A stretch of DNA of 64,000 nt, from NCBI GenBank assembly GCA_023333565.1, contig JAJKFH010000115.1, forward strand, positions 248,001-312,000, given 5' to 3'. The notes under the pieces are model-generated. The model was not told the origin of the DNA and searched no databases. It worked only from the letters and a program-made list of their open reading frames with translations. Both the position numbers and the translations under genes were made by a program. The stretch is from Puffinus mauretanicus. Taxonomy: Eukaryota > Chordata > Aves > Procellariiformes > Procellariidae. Of this stretch, positions 63,078 to 64,000 are shown in pieces. The stretch's first letter is position 1. Each line of letters begins with the position of its first letter.

Positions 63078-63362
63078 TCAATTCCTACTGTACTTTCTTA
63101 TGCAAAGATGATAGGCAGGGGGACACAAATTTAACATGTAGGTGCTAACCAAAGCCTTGTAAAAGATCTGGAACATTGTAAGAAGGAGGGACTTCCGAAC
63201 CATAGCACTCATATGAGTAGCATTAGAGAAGTGGTATAAAAATGGTCTAGCAGATGTGGAGCTACTGCTATTGAAACCAATGGAAGAAGCCGTCATAGAA
63301 GTTTGGGAAGATCTAGCAGAGATACAGGACATGAAGGATGTCTGTACACAAGTGCTGTGCAT
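63078..63362 (-). other. Unidentified ORF, open on minus and nearly open on plus
   Basis: A 94-codon open frame on minus starts right after a pyrimidine-rich acceptor-like CTTCCTTTAG. The same interval on plus is open for 46 codons after a single TGA (63212-63214), reading VALEKWYKNGLADVELLLLK and continuing acidic to the stop after CTQVLCI. The plus-strand reading has the more protein-like composition. I recognise no family. It could be a decayed transposon or pseudogene fragment, or chance. Confidence 0.3.
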
Positions 63363-64000
63363 CTAAAGGAAGAGTGTTGACTCTTTCACAAAGTGAATTT
63401 GCTTCAAACCAGAAGAGCAAAGTTGCTAGACACAATATACATTTCCATATTTTTCATTACAATATATCTTAACCTGTGTTTGCAGCTGTGACGTTACTGC
63501 TGCTGGAAAATGGAAGGGTGTTTTTGCAAAAAACTAAGAAATCCTAGTCATCTGACTATCATTTGCTTTTGTAACCAAGTGCTCTGAAGCATGGTTCAAA
63601 GACAAAATAGCTTCTAAGTCACTAGCTGACCACATGATGCTAGTTGTTTAAATCCTATGATACTTCATTAAAAATCTCTTTATAGCAGTCTATAAAGAGA
63701 AAGATAAGAAAAAACAAAAGAAATTCCAGCATGCACTCATAGTTTAGCTTGCCTAAAAGGATTCTGAGAAGTGCCAGTGAACACTTGCACTGAAATTCTC
63801 CCATTCTGTATAGGAATGCACAGTACGAAAGCTTTCCATTGCTCTGTGGAAATCCTCAGGCAGCATTCCAAACATACTTCACATTCAGTAAGAACTGCCA
63901 GTCACACTTTTTCTGCATCCACTCAAATAATCAAAAACCTCAGTGTAAAACCATAGAAATTCATCTAACTTGGGGGTAGGGAGGAGCAGGTGCAAAGCCA

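Larger units (their letters stand above)
51910..64000 (-). other. RELCH: RELCH intron 1 (partial, at least 12.1 kb)
   Basis: This is the intron upstream of exon 2, still running at the right edge. It holds the CR1 fragments at 53621-53793 and 59583-59999, a G-quadruplex motif at 52657-52675, C-runs, a moderately GC-rich block (about 55150-56350) and a two-strand open stretch (63078-63362). The first exon of RELCH, expected to be GC-rich and to code an acidic, Gly/Ala-rich N-terminus, was not found. The many short open frames on both strands show no recognisable domain. Confidence 0.85.

Noticed and set aside
51910..64000. Search for RELCH exon 1 and a CpG-island promoter
   Set aside because: No stretch with high CpG density or the expected first-exon coding sequence was found; the first exon must lie beyond the right edge.
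1..64000. Search for tRNA or rRNA genes, CRISPR arrays, or a novel multi-gene system
   Set aside because: Nothing with the needed structure was visible by eye; the window is the inside of a single vertebrate gene. Subtle small RNA genes in introns cannot be excluded without a covariance-model search.

Overview
The window is vertebrate nuclear DNA, most likely from a bird. It is AT-rich and intron-dominated. It carries a low load of repeats, and all the recognisable ones are CR1 LINE copies of avian type, one of them ending in the typical ATTCTGTGATT-like 3' terminus. A crocodilian or turtle is possible but less likely. No bacterial, phage, CRISPR or operon-like content is present.

One host gene explains the whole window: RELCH (also called KIAA1468; RAB11-binding protein with LisH, coiled-coil and HEAT-repeat regions), on the minus strand. 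I recovered 24 coding exons by joining splice sites and reading frame. They run from what is probably exon 2 (51820-51909) down to an exon at 140-203. Every donor is GT, every acceptor is AG, and the frame stays open across every junction. One mature transcript takes 2603 coding bases (about 867 codons) from this window. By comparison with the roughly 1216-residue human protein as I remember it, about 170 N-terminal residues (exon 1, beyond position 64000) and about 177 C-terminal residues (left of position 1) are missing. Layout along the protein: N-terminal serine-rich/acidic segment and first coiled coil (exons 2-4), LisH domain (exon 5), conserved linker (exon 6), second coiled coil (exon 7), a long divergent linker (exon 8), then HEAT-type helical repeats (exons 9-24).

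The most interesting feature is at the left end. Two exons, 1138-1220 and 387-469, are homologous duplicates with the same length (83 nt), the same phases and 17 of 27 residues identical. They behave as a mutually exclusive pair: using both in order makes a TGA stop at the second codon after the junction, and skipping both shifts the frame.

The introns hold four CR1 fragments (9845-11098, 16885-18529 and 59583-59999 on plus; 53621-53793 on minus), all dead, plus microsatellites, low-complexity runs, two strong short hairpins and one G-quadruplex motif. Intron 1 also holds a moderately GC-rich block (about 55150-56350) and a short two-strand open stretch (63078-63362) that I could not identify. 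I found no convincing second gene, no RNA gene and no undescribed multi-gene system.
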